Assembly (NCBI GenBank): GCA_964549475.1
Contig: CAZJXH010000234.1
Location: forward strand, 1-5,932
Reading direction: 5' to 3'
DNA length: 5,932 nucleotides
From: JBBQKF01 sp964549475
GTDB lineage: Bacteria > Bacillota > Clostridia > Saccharofermentanales > UBA5734
The notes under the pieces are model-generated. The model searched no databases. It was not told the origin of the DNA and saw only the letters and a list, made by a program, of their open reading frames with translations. Both the position numbers and the translations under genes were made by a program. Position 1 is the first letter of the stretch, and each line of letters starts with the position of its first letter. This document shows positions 1-5,932 of this stretch, in pieces.

Positions 1-121
1 GGAAGGATTATCTTACATACTTGCCGCTTGTGCAATGATGACAATAGTACCCATGCTCGTTTTTATGTTCGGGCAGAAGTTCTTTATTGAAAGCATTGTA
101 ATGACTGGTGTAAAAGGCTAA
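1..121 (+). CDS. Carbohydrate ABC transporter permease, C-terminal fragment (MalG-like)
   Basis: Reading from base 2, the first 39 codons are open and end at TAA 119-121; the start lies left of the window. The visible residues form a hydrophobic segment (SYILAACAMMTIVPMLVFMF) followed by GQKFFIESIVMTGVKG. This matches the usual end of MalG/AraQ-type permeases of the CUT1 sugar ABC transporter family: last transmembrane helix, then an (Q)K-F/Y-F-I-x-x-I-x-x-G-x-V-K-G tail. Such proteins form half of the membrane channel that imports mono- or oligosaccharides delivered by a lipoprotein binding protein. The partner permease and binding protein are presumably further upstream, outside the window. 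The next gene's ribosome binding site starts 2 bases after this stop, so the two are very likely co-transcribed. The substrate cannot be inferred from this fragment. Confidence 0.85.
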   Translation, partial: EGLSYILAACAMMTIVPMLVFMFGQKFFIESIVMTGVKG

Positions 122-133
122 CTGGAGGAAAAA

Positions 134-2065
134 ATGCTGAAATTATCTTACAAACAATATTTTGACAAAGTGTATGGCTGCTGGCTGGGGAAATGCGTCT
201 CCGGAAATATCGGCGCACCCTATGAAGGAATGAAACAGATCCTGAATTATGAATATTCCCCTCAATTCATGGAAAACATGCTGCCCAATGATGATCTTGA
301 TTTGCAGGTTTTATGGCTGTACATCCTGGAGAAGAAAGGAACCGCATTTACCAGTGACGATCTGGCGCAGGGCTTTGTCGATTGCTGCGAGTATGCTCCG
401 GGGGAATATGCGTATTTTAAAAAGAATTTTAAAAAAGGAATTCATCCGCCGCTATGCGGGAGCTTTTGCAATACGATTTATCTGGAAGGGATGGGCAGCC
501 TGATCCGTTCTGAAATCTGGGCCTGCGTAGCGGCAGGCAATCCACAGCTGGCAGCACAGCTCGCGCAGAAGGATGCGATTCTGGATCATGGCGGAGCTGC
601 CGTGCATGCAGAGCAATTCATGGCGGCGATGGAAGCAGCGGCGTTTTATGAAAGCGATATGGACAATCTTGTGACGATAGGGCTGGAGTATCTGCCGGAG
701 AGCTCCAGAATCAGACAAATGGTCGAGGAGGTTGTATATTGGTGTAAAGAGAGCGATGACTATCTATCCATTCGCAGCAAGCTGCTTCGGGAATATGGGC
801 ATCATGAGTGCACCAATGTCTATCAGAATATCGGGATCATCCTTCTTTCTCTTTATTGCTCGAAAATGGATTTTATCCGTGCAACAATGATGGCTTTGAA
901 TTGCGGTTTTGACACGGATTGTACCTGTGCCACGGTAGGCGCGCTCATTGGCATTGTTTTCGGCGGGAAATCGATAGCCCAAAAGCACGGTTTTGCCAAT
1001 CTGGAATACAAGCTTGGCATTCATCTCACCCGGCGTGATTATTCGATCAAAAGTCTGGCGGAAGATACCTGTAAAATCGGTTTGCTTTTTTCATCGGAGA
1101 TGAATGCGAAGCTTTTTATTGCTGATTATGACGGCTCCCCTCCTGTTATTCCGGCAGAGAGAAAAACAATCGAGTTTTCTGTAACCTATGAAAACGATAT
1201 TCCGTCAATCGGCATAGGCGGTCAAAACAAAATTGTATTGACAATCAAAAACAACTCGCATGAAAATCTGGATTCGGCATTATCCATTCAAACACCGGAC
1301 TATCTGAAAGCGGTATATATTCCGGATGGGATGATAAAACCGGGCCGGAACGATGTTGAAATAACACTGTACATTCCTGAAAAAGTGAAAAAAATATGTG
1401 ATACAAATATAGTCAACGTGGTTTTACAAGTCGGGAATGAGGTTTATCGTTACAGCTTCGGATTATCGGGCGCAATCAGCTGGCGCATGTACGGACCTTT
1501 CTGGGAGAACATTGCAACTGTGCCGGAAATGCCAATAGGACAAAGCTATTGGTCTTATATGAAAGGAGAAGGCAAGGATGAGAACATTGATTTTGTCAGG
1601 CAATATCATGTAAACACATTTGCGGATTTGAATAAAGAATACATCCGGGTAGACGACATGATTCATAACACGGTAACCGAACACAATGATGCAGCATTTG
1701 AGCCGAAATATGTAAATACAAATTACGACAAACTCAGCATAAACGATTTCACTGGATTCACGGGACCTTGTACGATTTACTTATGCCGGGAGTTTGAAAG
1801 CGAGGTTGAACTGACAGCCGGTATCCAAATAGGACGGACCGATGCGATAAAAGTGTGGTTGAACGGAGAACTTATCTCCGATCGAACAGATATTGACAAT
1901 TGGACAGCCGAAAACATCCATAAGCATGACGTCCTCATCAAAAAAGGCATAAACAGCGTCGTGCTAAGGCTTTCCAGACGGACCCCCGCAAGTGACTTCA
2001 ACTTTACCATCGTTCAGGACAGTGCATGCACAGACCATTTAATCGGGTTCTATTTATTAAAATAA
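134..2065 (+). CDS. ADP-ribosylglycohydrolase-fold hydrolase with C-terminal beta domains
   Basis: The 643-residue protein has no signal peptide and is expected in the cytoplasm. Residues about 8-325 carry the landmarks of the ADP-ribosylglycohydrolase (DraG/ARH) family. These are an N-terminal YGCWLGKCVSGNIGAPYEG segment, PNDDLDLQ (51-58) in the place of the first metal-binding Asp cluster, GMGSLIRSE (119-127), DHGG with HAEQF (151-162), YQN (230-232) and CGFDTDCTCATVGA (257-270), whose D260 and D262 match the DTD dimetal motif. Family members use two Mg/Mn ions to break N- or O-glycosidic bonds to ADP-ribose; many relatives in sugar loci have no proven substrate. Residues about 345-450 look like an Ig-like beta domain. 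About 450-643 look like a second, jelly-roll-like domain (VWLNGE, GINSVVLRLSRRT). I infer both from beta-rich pattern only. The start ATG has GGAGG at 124-128, 5 bases upstream. The gene lies 12 bases after a sugar permease, which suggests a role in breaking down an imported glycoside rather than in protein de-ADP-ribosylation. Confidence 0.88.
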   Translation: MLKLSYKQYFDKVYGCWLGKCVSGNIGAPYEGMKQILNYEYSPQFMENMLPNDDLDLQVLWLYILEKKGTAFTSDDLAQGFVDCCEYAPGEYAYFKKNFKKGIHPPLCGSFCNTIYLEGMGSLIRSEIWACVAAGNPQLAAQLAQKDAILDHGGAAVHAEQFMAAMEAAAFYESDMDNLVTIGLEYLPESSRIRQMVEEVVYWCKESDDYLSIRSKLLREYGHHECTNVYQNIGIILLSLYCSKMDFIRATMMALNCGFDTDCTCATVGALIGIVFGGKSIAQKHGFANLEYKLGIHLTRRDYSIKSLAEDTCKIGLLFSSEMNAKLFIADYDGSPPVIPAERKTIEFSVTYENDIPSIGIGGQNKIVLTIKNNSHENLDSALSIQTPDYLKAVYIPDGMIKPGRNDVEITLYIPEKVKKICDTNIVNVVLQVGNEVYRYSFGLSGAISWRMYGPFWENIATVPEMPIGQSYWSYMKGEGKDENIDFVRQYHVNTFADLNKEYIRVDDMIHNTVTEHNDAAFEPKYVNTNYDKLSINDFTGFTGPCTIYLCREFESEVELTAGIQIGRTDAIKVWLNGELISDRTDIDNWTAENIHKHDVLIKKGINSVVLRLSRRTPASDFNFTIVQDSACTDHLIGFYLLK

Positions 2066-2072
2066 TAATATT

Positions 2073-2078
2073 GGAGGA
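2073..2078 (+). promoter_or_regulatory. Ribosome binding site deciding the start of the four-discoidin gene
   Basis: GGAGGA sits 7 bases after the previous stop codon. An in-frame GTG at 2079 touches this site and cannot be used. The ATG at 2088 is 10 bases beyond GGAGG and is followed directly by a lysine-containing signal peptide start, so 2088 is the chosen start. Confidence 0.85.
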
Positions 2079-2087
2079 GTGATTACA

Positions 2088-4274
2088 ATGAAAAATGGCA
2101 AAAAAATGTTATCTATGGCAGTCGTTTTGATGATGTCCGCGGGTCTCTTTGCATCCACGTTATCCGTCCAGGCGGAAGCCGCGAGCAATCTTGTTGTACC
2201 GGGCACAACAACAATTACAGCATCTTCTTTTTTACAAGGCGGCTGCGAACCAACAAGACTTATAGACGGGGATGAGGCGACTGACTGGGTTTCCGGATGG
2301 CGCAATGTAAACATAACCGATAAACAAGAGTGGTTTACCATTGACTTGAAGACCCTTAAAAATGTATCCAAAGTGGATCTTAACAGAAAACTGAATCCGG
2401 ATGTTGTTGGATTTCCAACGGATTTTCAAATTCTTTATAGCGTTGACGGCGCTTTGTGGAAGACGGCTAAAACAATTGCCGGCTATTCGCTGACTGCGGC
2501 AGATCCCGCATGGAGACCCTTTATCCTTGACACTCCGGTAATCGCCCGCTATATAAAAATCGAGATTCTAAAAACAATGAAAAACGGCGGAGCGTTCCTC
2601 TGTGACTTGAATGAAGTCCGAATCATGGGCACAGCATATGCCGGCGAAACGGTTTTTGTTCCTGAAAAACTGACCTATACCGCGGTCGGAACAGAAGTGG
2701 ATCCTGCAAATCCAAGAATCGGGTATCTGAATGATGGAAATTATGATGCCAGCGATTGGGCGGCGGCGATTGCGGATATCACCTCTTCAAGCAGTACGGA
2801 AAATCTCGTGTTCAACCTGGGTTCACAAAAAAACATAGGCGCCCTTCAACTGTTCCCGAAAATCCTGACGGATGACAACACGCTGCGCGCCGTGTCGTTC
2901 CCGGTTGATTTTAAATTCCAGTCCAGTACCAATAATACAGAATGGACGGATATCCCCGGCCAAACTTACACAAGCTTTACCGCGATTCCCCAATTGATGA
3001 ATTTCAATTTCGCGCAATCTGTCACAGCTCAATACATCCGCATGGTCATCACCAAAAAAGGGGAGGCCTGGGACTCGGCGGCTGGAAGCAAAAAATATTC
3101 CATTTCCATTTGTGAAGCGGAAATATACAGCGGGAAACAGCCTCCGGTATCTCCCACAGACCCGGAGCCCACCGATGCGGCGTTTGCTCCTGTGCTTCTG
3201 CCTGCAGGATTCACCGTATCAAGCGAGCTGACTCCGGCCAGTCCTACGGCTGGCAAATTGAATGACGGCAATATCGGAAATGAATCATGGACAGCACAAC
3301 TGGGAGACGTCAATGCCACCTCGTGCTCAGAATGGGTAAAGATTGATCTTAACGCAGGAAAGACGGTTGGTTCTATAAAAGTTGCTTCAAGACGCGTTGG
3401 CGGTAAAGTATATAATTTCCCTGCTGATTTTAAATTCCAGTCCAGCACCGACGGCGAATCCTGGTCCGATATCCCTGGCATGGCATTTACTGATTATGCC
3501 ACACCGACTTCCGACTGGGTGACATTCCCATTTAACAAGTCTATAAACACCCGTTACTTGAGAATGAATATCACGAAAAAAGGGGTTAACCCGGATAGCA
3601 ATGAACATCTTGTGGAACTGAGCGAAATTCAAGTGATGTCGGGGGACCCGGCCAATTTAGATGAGTCAGCCGGGAGTGGAAGCGTATTTATTCCTGTGGC
3701 AGTGCCGGTCATCTCGGTCACCGGCTCCTCCTCCCTTCAAAACACGCCTTCAGCAGCGACTGCGATGGCCACTGACGGGAATGCCGGCACCTTCTGGTGC
3801 AGCGAATGGATTGACGAAAAAAATCCGATCCATACAGAGTGGCTGTCATTTGATTTCGGGTCCAGCCAATTGGTCGGAACCATGTATATCACACCAAGAA
3901 CAGTGAATGGACATGTTTTTGCTTTCCCGGCCAGCTTTAAGCTTCAATACAGCAATAATGGCAGCACATGGTCGGATATCTCCGGACAGTCCTATACGGA
4001 TTACGCGGCAGCTTCGTCTGATGCACAGAAATTTACATTTAAAAACACGGTGAACGCGCGCTATATCCGGATATATATAACCAAAAGAAGCGCAGATGAC
4101 GGGGGAAACTATATTGTTGAAATTTCTGAAGTGACATTTATGTCCGGACAGAAAAGCGCTGCAACTGAAAATCCGCAAACATCCGATCCTGCAAGCATAT
4201 GGGGATTGGCAGCATGGATGATCGCCGCCTGCAGTACGGTGTTTGTCGCGAAAAAGTGCAAAAGGCAAAATTAA
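2088..4274 (+). CDS. Sortase-anchored surface protein with four F5/8 type C (discoidin/CBM32-like) domains
   Basis: The 728-residue exported protein has a signal peptide at 1 to about 29-32 (K2, K5, K6, hydrophobic core, then VQA/AEA cleavage options). Four discoidin domains follow at about 35-181, 189-349, 366-519 and 533-687. Each repeats the family pattern: an early DGN/DGD-type loop, a strand such as EWxxxDL, an FPxDF-type strand (GFPTDF, SFPVDF, NFPADF, AFPASF) with S-x-D/N-G-x-W, then a YI(R/K)I-type strand and an acidic E-I/V strand ending near MSG or MG. A Pro-rich linker (about 350-363) separates domains 2 and 3. The C-terminus has NPQTS (695-699), a hydrophobic stretch (702-721) and a basic KKCKR tail, the layout of a sortase-anchored wall protein. 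Discoidin domains of this type usually bind glycans. No catalytic domain is seen, so a glycan-binding or adhesive role is inferred. The gene starts 22 bases after the hydrolase and probably shares its transcript. Confidence 0.92.
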   Translation: MKNGKKMLSMAVVLMMSAGLFASTLSVQAEAASNLVVPGTTTITASSFLQGGCEPTRLIDGDEATDWVSGWRNVNITDKQEWFTIDLKTLKNVSKVDLNRKLNPDVVGFPTDFQILYSVDGALWKTAKTIAGYSLTAADPAWRPFILDTPVIARYIKIEILKTMKNGGAFLCDLNEVRIMGTAYAGETVFVPEKLTYTAVGTEVDPANPRIGYLNDGNYDASDWAAAIADITSSSSTENLVFNLGSQKNIGALQLFPKILTDDNTLRAVSFPVDFKFQSSTNNTEWTDIPGQTYTSFTAIPQLMNFNFAQSVTAQYIRMVITKKGEAWDSAAGSKKYSISICEAEIYSGKQPPVSPTDPEPTDAAFAPVLLPAGFTVSSELTPASPTAGKLNDGNIGNESWTAQLGDVNATSCSEWVKIDLNAGKTVGSIKVASRRVGGKVYNFPADFKFQSSTDGESWSDIPGMAFTDYATPTSDWVTFPFNKSINTRYLRMNITKKGVNPDSNEHLVELSEIQVMSGDPANLDESAGSGSVFIPVAVPVISVTGSSSLQNTPSAATAMATDGNAGTFWCSEWIDEKNPIHTEWLSFDFGSSQLVGTMYITPRTVNGHVFAFPASFKLQYSNNGSTWSDISGQSYTDYAAASSDAQKFTFKNTVNARYIRIYITKRSADDGGNYIVEISEVTFMSGQKSAATENPQTSDPASIWGLAAWMIAACSTVFVAKKCKRQN
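2906..2926 (+). repeat. 21-base direct repeat, copy 1 (discoidin domain 2)
   Basis: Exact 21-base match with 3425-3445, centred on TTTAAATTCCAGTCCAG. It encodes the DFKFQSS strand of domain 2. Its identity at DNA level, including synonymous positions, points to recent duplication or gene conversion between domains rather than protein-level selection alone. Confidence 0.85.
3425..3445 (+). repeat. 21-base direct repeat, copy 2 (discoidin domain 3)
   Basis: Identical to 2906-2926 and encodes the same DFKFQSS strand in domain 3. A diverged relative (AAATTCCAATCCAGC) lies at about 5341-5355 in the second discoidin domain of the next gene. Confidence 0.85.
4170..4271 (+). other. C-terminal cell-wall sorting signal, NPQTS type
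   Basis: Codons 695-728 of the four-discoidin gene encode NPQTSD, a hydrophobic segment (ASIWGLAAWMIAACSTVFVA) and the tail KKCKRQN. The tripartite layout is that of a sortase substrate. The pentapeptide departs from classic LPXTG and resembles the NP(Q/K)TX class recognised by sortase B-type enzymes and the NPxTG-like variants common in Clostridia. The sortase itself is not in the window. Confidence 0.75.
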
Positions 4275-4297
4275 AACGTTATCGAGACGACAGGGAA

Positions 4298-4348
4298 TGT
4301 TGATGTGAAACGTCACCACGGCATCCGTGATGATGTTTCGCATCGATA
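4298..4348 (+). other. Long imperfect stem-loop in the intergenic leader
   Basis: The left arm GATGTGAAACGTCACCACGG (4302-4321) and right arm CCGTGATGATGTTTCGCATC (4325-4344) flank a 3-base CAT loop. As + strand RNA the arms give 17 Watson-Crick pairs, two G-U pairs and one C-A mismatch. Four weaker pairs (4298-4301 with 4345-4348) can extend it. On the minus strand the same positions would give two A-C/C-A mismatches and one wobble, so the + strand RNA folds better. No T-run follows, so it is not a standard intrinsic terminator. It could be an RNA processing or stability element, a translation control structure, or a protein-binding palindrome. Confidence 0.8.
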
Positions 4349-4375
4349 AAAGGGATGGTGTTTCGATTCGATAAA
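4329..4375 (+). repeat. Direct repeat, two 22-base copies, period 25
   Basis: Copies at 4329-4350 and 4354-4375 match at 19 of 22 bases, sharing GATGxTGTTTCGxxTCGATAAA. The first copy overlaps the right arm of the stem-loop; the second ends 2 bases before the GGAGGG ribosome binding site at 4378. The copy spacing is between two and two and a half helical turns. It may be a remnant of duplication or a pair of operator-like sites. Confidence 0.75.
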
Positions 4376-4377
4376 TT

Positions 4378-4383
4378 GGAGGG
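4378..4383 (+). promoter_or_regulatory. Ribosome binding site deciding a GTG start
   Basis: GGAGGG lies 9 bases before GTG 4393 and 12 before TTG 4396. An in-frame TAA at 4384-4386 closes the frame upstream, so the start must be GTG 4393 or TTG 4396, or much less likely ATG 4441, which would cut away the basic start and much of the signal peptide core. Confidence 0.8.
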
Positions 4384-4392
4384 TAAACAGCA

Positions 4393-5932
4393 GTGTTGAA
4401 AATAAAGGCAAAATGGATAAGCACCATAGTCGCAATCGGGATGACAATCTCGCTTTTTCAAGGGGGAAGCATTCTAAATATAGCAGCAGAAACAACGACA
4501 GCGTTTGATATCATTGCTTCATCGACACTGGCCTCTGCTGGTTGGGAAACGAATAAGCTTGTCGATAATAATCTTTTTACTTCCTGGTCAAGCGGCTGGA
4601 TCGATGAAAAAAAGCCAAATCATACGGAATCTTTGCTTTTGGATCTCAGAGCTGTGAAAAAGGTCACTTCGGTTTTTTTCCAACCGCGTCAAGAGATGAC
4701 CAATTTCCCTGCTGATTTTATGCTTGTATATAGTTTTGACGGGCAGAAACTGATTCAAATTCCAGGGCAAAGCTACACCAATTACAAAATTTTATCCAAT
4801 GGAATCATAGAATTCAAATTTGACACACCGGTCGTTGCAAAATTTGTGGGAATATACGTTACCAAGAGAAGTGCGGATGGCAATGGGAACTACCTAGTCC
4901 AAATGTCTGAAGCAAAAGTGGACATGGCAGCAGCAACCGATGCCGAAATTACTGCATCAACCGCTGCGGCCAACAGCGCACAGGGAGTAAAAGACCCGAA
5001 TGCGGCAAATACCTCGAGCGCCGCCGCCAGTACCAGCACAGGCAGCAGTGGAACTTCCGGAACAGGGAGCCAGAGCGGCAGTGCCTCTTCTGCTGACGGG
5101 AATGCCTCAGCGAACGGGAAGAATTTTGTATTAACGACTTCCTCTGTCTTGAAGACAAGCGGGTGGGAAACGGACAAAATGCTCGACAACAACCCTGCAA
5201 CCGCGTGGAGCAGCGCATGGCTGAGCGAAAAAAGCCCGGTCTGCCTCGAATGGATCCAAGCGGACTATAAGTCTGTAAAAAAGGTTGAATCCATTACAAT
5301 AAAGCCAGAGGCGAAGAGCAGCTGTTTTCCGGCTGACTTCAAATTCCAATCCAGCTGTGATGCCAGTACCTGGCTTGATATACCCGAAGCAGTCTATACA
5401 GACTACAAGGCCAATGGTACCGATGCCCAGGTTTTTAAATTCAAGGCACCTGTTGTTGCTCAATATGTTCGCATTTATATAACGAAAAGAACGGCAAATC
5501 CAGATGGCAATTACCTGGTGCAGATTGCTGAATTTTCAACCGTGAGTACGGAAGCAACCCAGGCGGAAATAGACGCTGCAAAACAGCAGCTTGCAGAAGT
5601 GAAAAAGCCGATCCCATTCACCGTAACGGCTTCATCAACCCTGGAATCCGCCGGATGGGAATTAATCAATATAAATGACGGAAACCCGACAACTCCGTGG
5701 TCAAGCGGCTGGACGGATGAGAAAAATCCGGTGTGCGAGGAGTGGGTAGCGCTGGACGCAGGCAGCATCATGAAATACACCAGCGTTAGCATGACTCCCA
5801 TAACCGACCTTTATTGTTTCCCTTGTGATTTCAAATTTCAATATAGCATGGATGGCGCAACGTTTATCGATATCCCCGGGGCAAGCTACACGGGGTACAC
5901 CGTTAAGGAAGTGAAAGAACAGGTTTTTACGT
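4393..5932 (+). CDS. Second exported multi-discoidin (F5/8 type C) surface protein, 3' end outside window
   Basis: The frame is open from GTG 4393 to the window edge, giving 513 codons. Residues 1 to about 32 form a signal peptide (K3, K5, K7, hydrophobic core, INIAAE-like end). Discoidin domain 1 spans about 38-176, domain 2 about 245-384 and domain 3 starts near 409, cut at the edge. Each shows the same pattern: (S/T)xWSSxW, (E)KxP, a central strand, FPxDF (NFPADF, CFPADF, CFPCDF), IPG/IPE plus SYT/VYT, and in domains 1 and 2 (I)Y(V/I)TKR followed by G-N-Y-L-V-Q. An Ala/Ser/Thr/Gly-rich linker (about 177-241) separates domains 1 and 2, and a short charged helical-looking linker (about 385-405) separates 2 and 3. 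Its domains most resemble the fourth domain of the preceding gene (ITKRSADxxGNY, WIDEKxPxHTE), so the two genes are paralogous at least in part. The function is inferred as glycan binding at the cell surface. Whether a catalytic domain or anchor follows cannot be seen. Confidence 0.9.
   Translation, partial: MLKIKAKWISTIVAIGMTISLFQGGSILNIAAETTTAFDIIASSTLASAGWETNKLVDNNLFTSWSSGWIDEKKPNHTESLLLDLRAVKKVTSVFFQPRQEMTNFPADFMLVYSFDGQKLIQIPGQSYTNYKILSNGIIEFKFDTPVVAKFVGIYVTKRSADGNGNYLVQMSEAKVDMAAATDAEITASTAAANSAQGVKDPNAANTSSAAASTSTGSSGTSGTGSQSGSASSADGNASANGKNFVLTTSSVLKTSGWETDKMLDNNPATAWSSAWLSEKSPVCLEWIQADYKSVKKVESITIKPEAKSSCFPADFKFQSSCDASTWLDIPEAVYTDYKANGTDAQVFKFKAPVVAQYVRIYITKRTANPDGNYLVQIAEFSTVSTEATQAEIDAAKQQLAEVKKPIPFTVTASSTLESAGWELININDGNPTTPWSSGWTDEKNPVCEEWVALDAGSIMKYTSVSMTPITDLYCFPCDFKFQYSMDGATFIDIPGASYTGYTVKEVKEQVFT
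4921..5115 (+). other. Low-complexity Ala/Ser/Thr/Gly linker in the second discoidin protein
   Basis: Codons about 177-241 encode a stretch almost wholly of A, S, T, G and N (for example SSAAASTSTGSSGTSGTGSQ) between discoidin domains 1 and 2. It has no hydrophobic core and looks like a flexible spacer. Ser/Thr-rich spacers in surface proteins can be O-glycosylated, but nothing here proves that. Confidence 0.8.

Noticed and set aside
2079..2087. GTG start three codons upstream of ATG 2088
   Set aside because: It directly follows the GGAGGA ribosome binding site, leaving only 1 base after GGAGG, which is too close for initiation. ATG 2088 has workable spacing and starts the signal peptide cleanly.
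3029..3481. 150-codon open frame on the minus strand
   Set aside because: It is fully antisense to discoidin domains 2 and 3 of the four-discoidin gene and has no ribosome binding site or family features that I can see.
4270..4284. Catabolite control (cre) operator at ATTAAAACGTTATCG
   Set aside because: It has the central AAnCG core but lacks the conserved G of the TG start and the final A/T, and it overlaps the stop codon of the upstream gene. Two mismatches make it no better than chance.
4302..4344. Rho-independent terminator after the four-discoidin gene
   Set aside because: The stem is strong but is followed by CGATAAAAGGG rather than a T-run, and the minus-strand side has no suitable T-run directly at the stem either.
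4329..4375. CRISPR array
   Set aside because: There are only two imperfect copies, with a 3-base gap instead of spacers.
4275..4392. Promoter for the second discoidin gene
   Set aside because: I found no convincing TTGACA/TATAAT-like pair with proper spacing; GATAAA at 4345 and 4370 lack a good -35 partner.
3846..4427. 193-codon open frame on the minus strand
   Set aside because: It lies mostly antisense to the well-supported fourth discoidin domain, has no recognisable domain, and its composition looks like a shadow of the plus-strand codons.

Overview
The window looks like part of a carbohydrate-utilisation locus from a low-to-mid GC Gram-positive bacterium (Bacillota). Strong GGAGG ribosome binding sites precede all three downstream genes, and the fragment at the left edge ends like a sugar ABC transporter permease. 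The second full gene ends in an NPQTS-type sortase signal, which favours an anaerobic Clostridia-like host. Paenibacillus-type bacilli are an alternative. The assignment rests on gene style only.

Layout, all on the + strand. (1) Positions 1-121 are the last 39 codons of a MalG-type carbohydrate ABC transporter permease. (2) 134-2065 encodes a cytoplasmic ADP-ribosylglycohydrolase-fold protein of 643 residues: an N-terminal catalytic domain of about 325 residues plus about 300 residues of probable beta-sandwich extension. (3) 2088-4274 encodes an exported 728-residue protein with four consecutive F5/8 type C (discoidin/CBM32-like) domains and a C-terminal wall-sorting signal. (4) 4275-4392 is a 118-base leader with a long imperfect stem-loop and a direct repeat of period 25 just upstream of a ribosome binding site. 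(5) 4393 to the right edge is the start of a second exported multi-discoidin protein. It begins with GTG, shows at least three discoidin domains, and is cut off by the window.

The first three genes are 12 and 22 bases apart and probably form one transcript with the transporter. The simplest reading is that the surface discoidin proteins bind a polysaccharide or glycoconjugate at the cell wall, the ABC transporter imports a product, and the hydrolase cleaves a glycosidic bond in the cytoplasm. No extracellular catalytic domain is visible in the window. The substrate cannot be read from the sequence. The minus strand carries no convincing gene.
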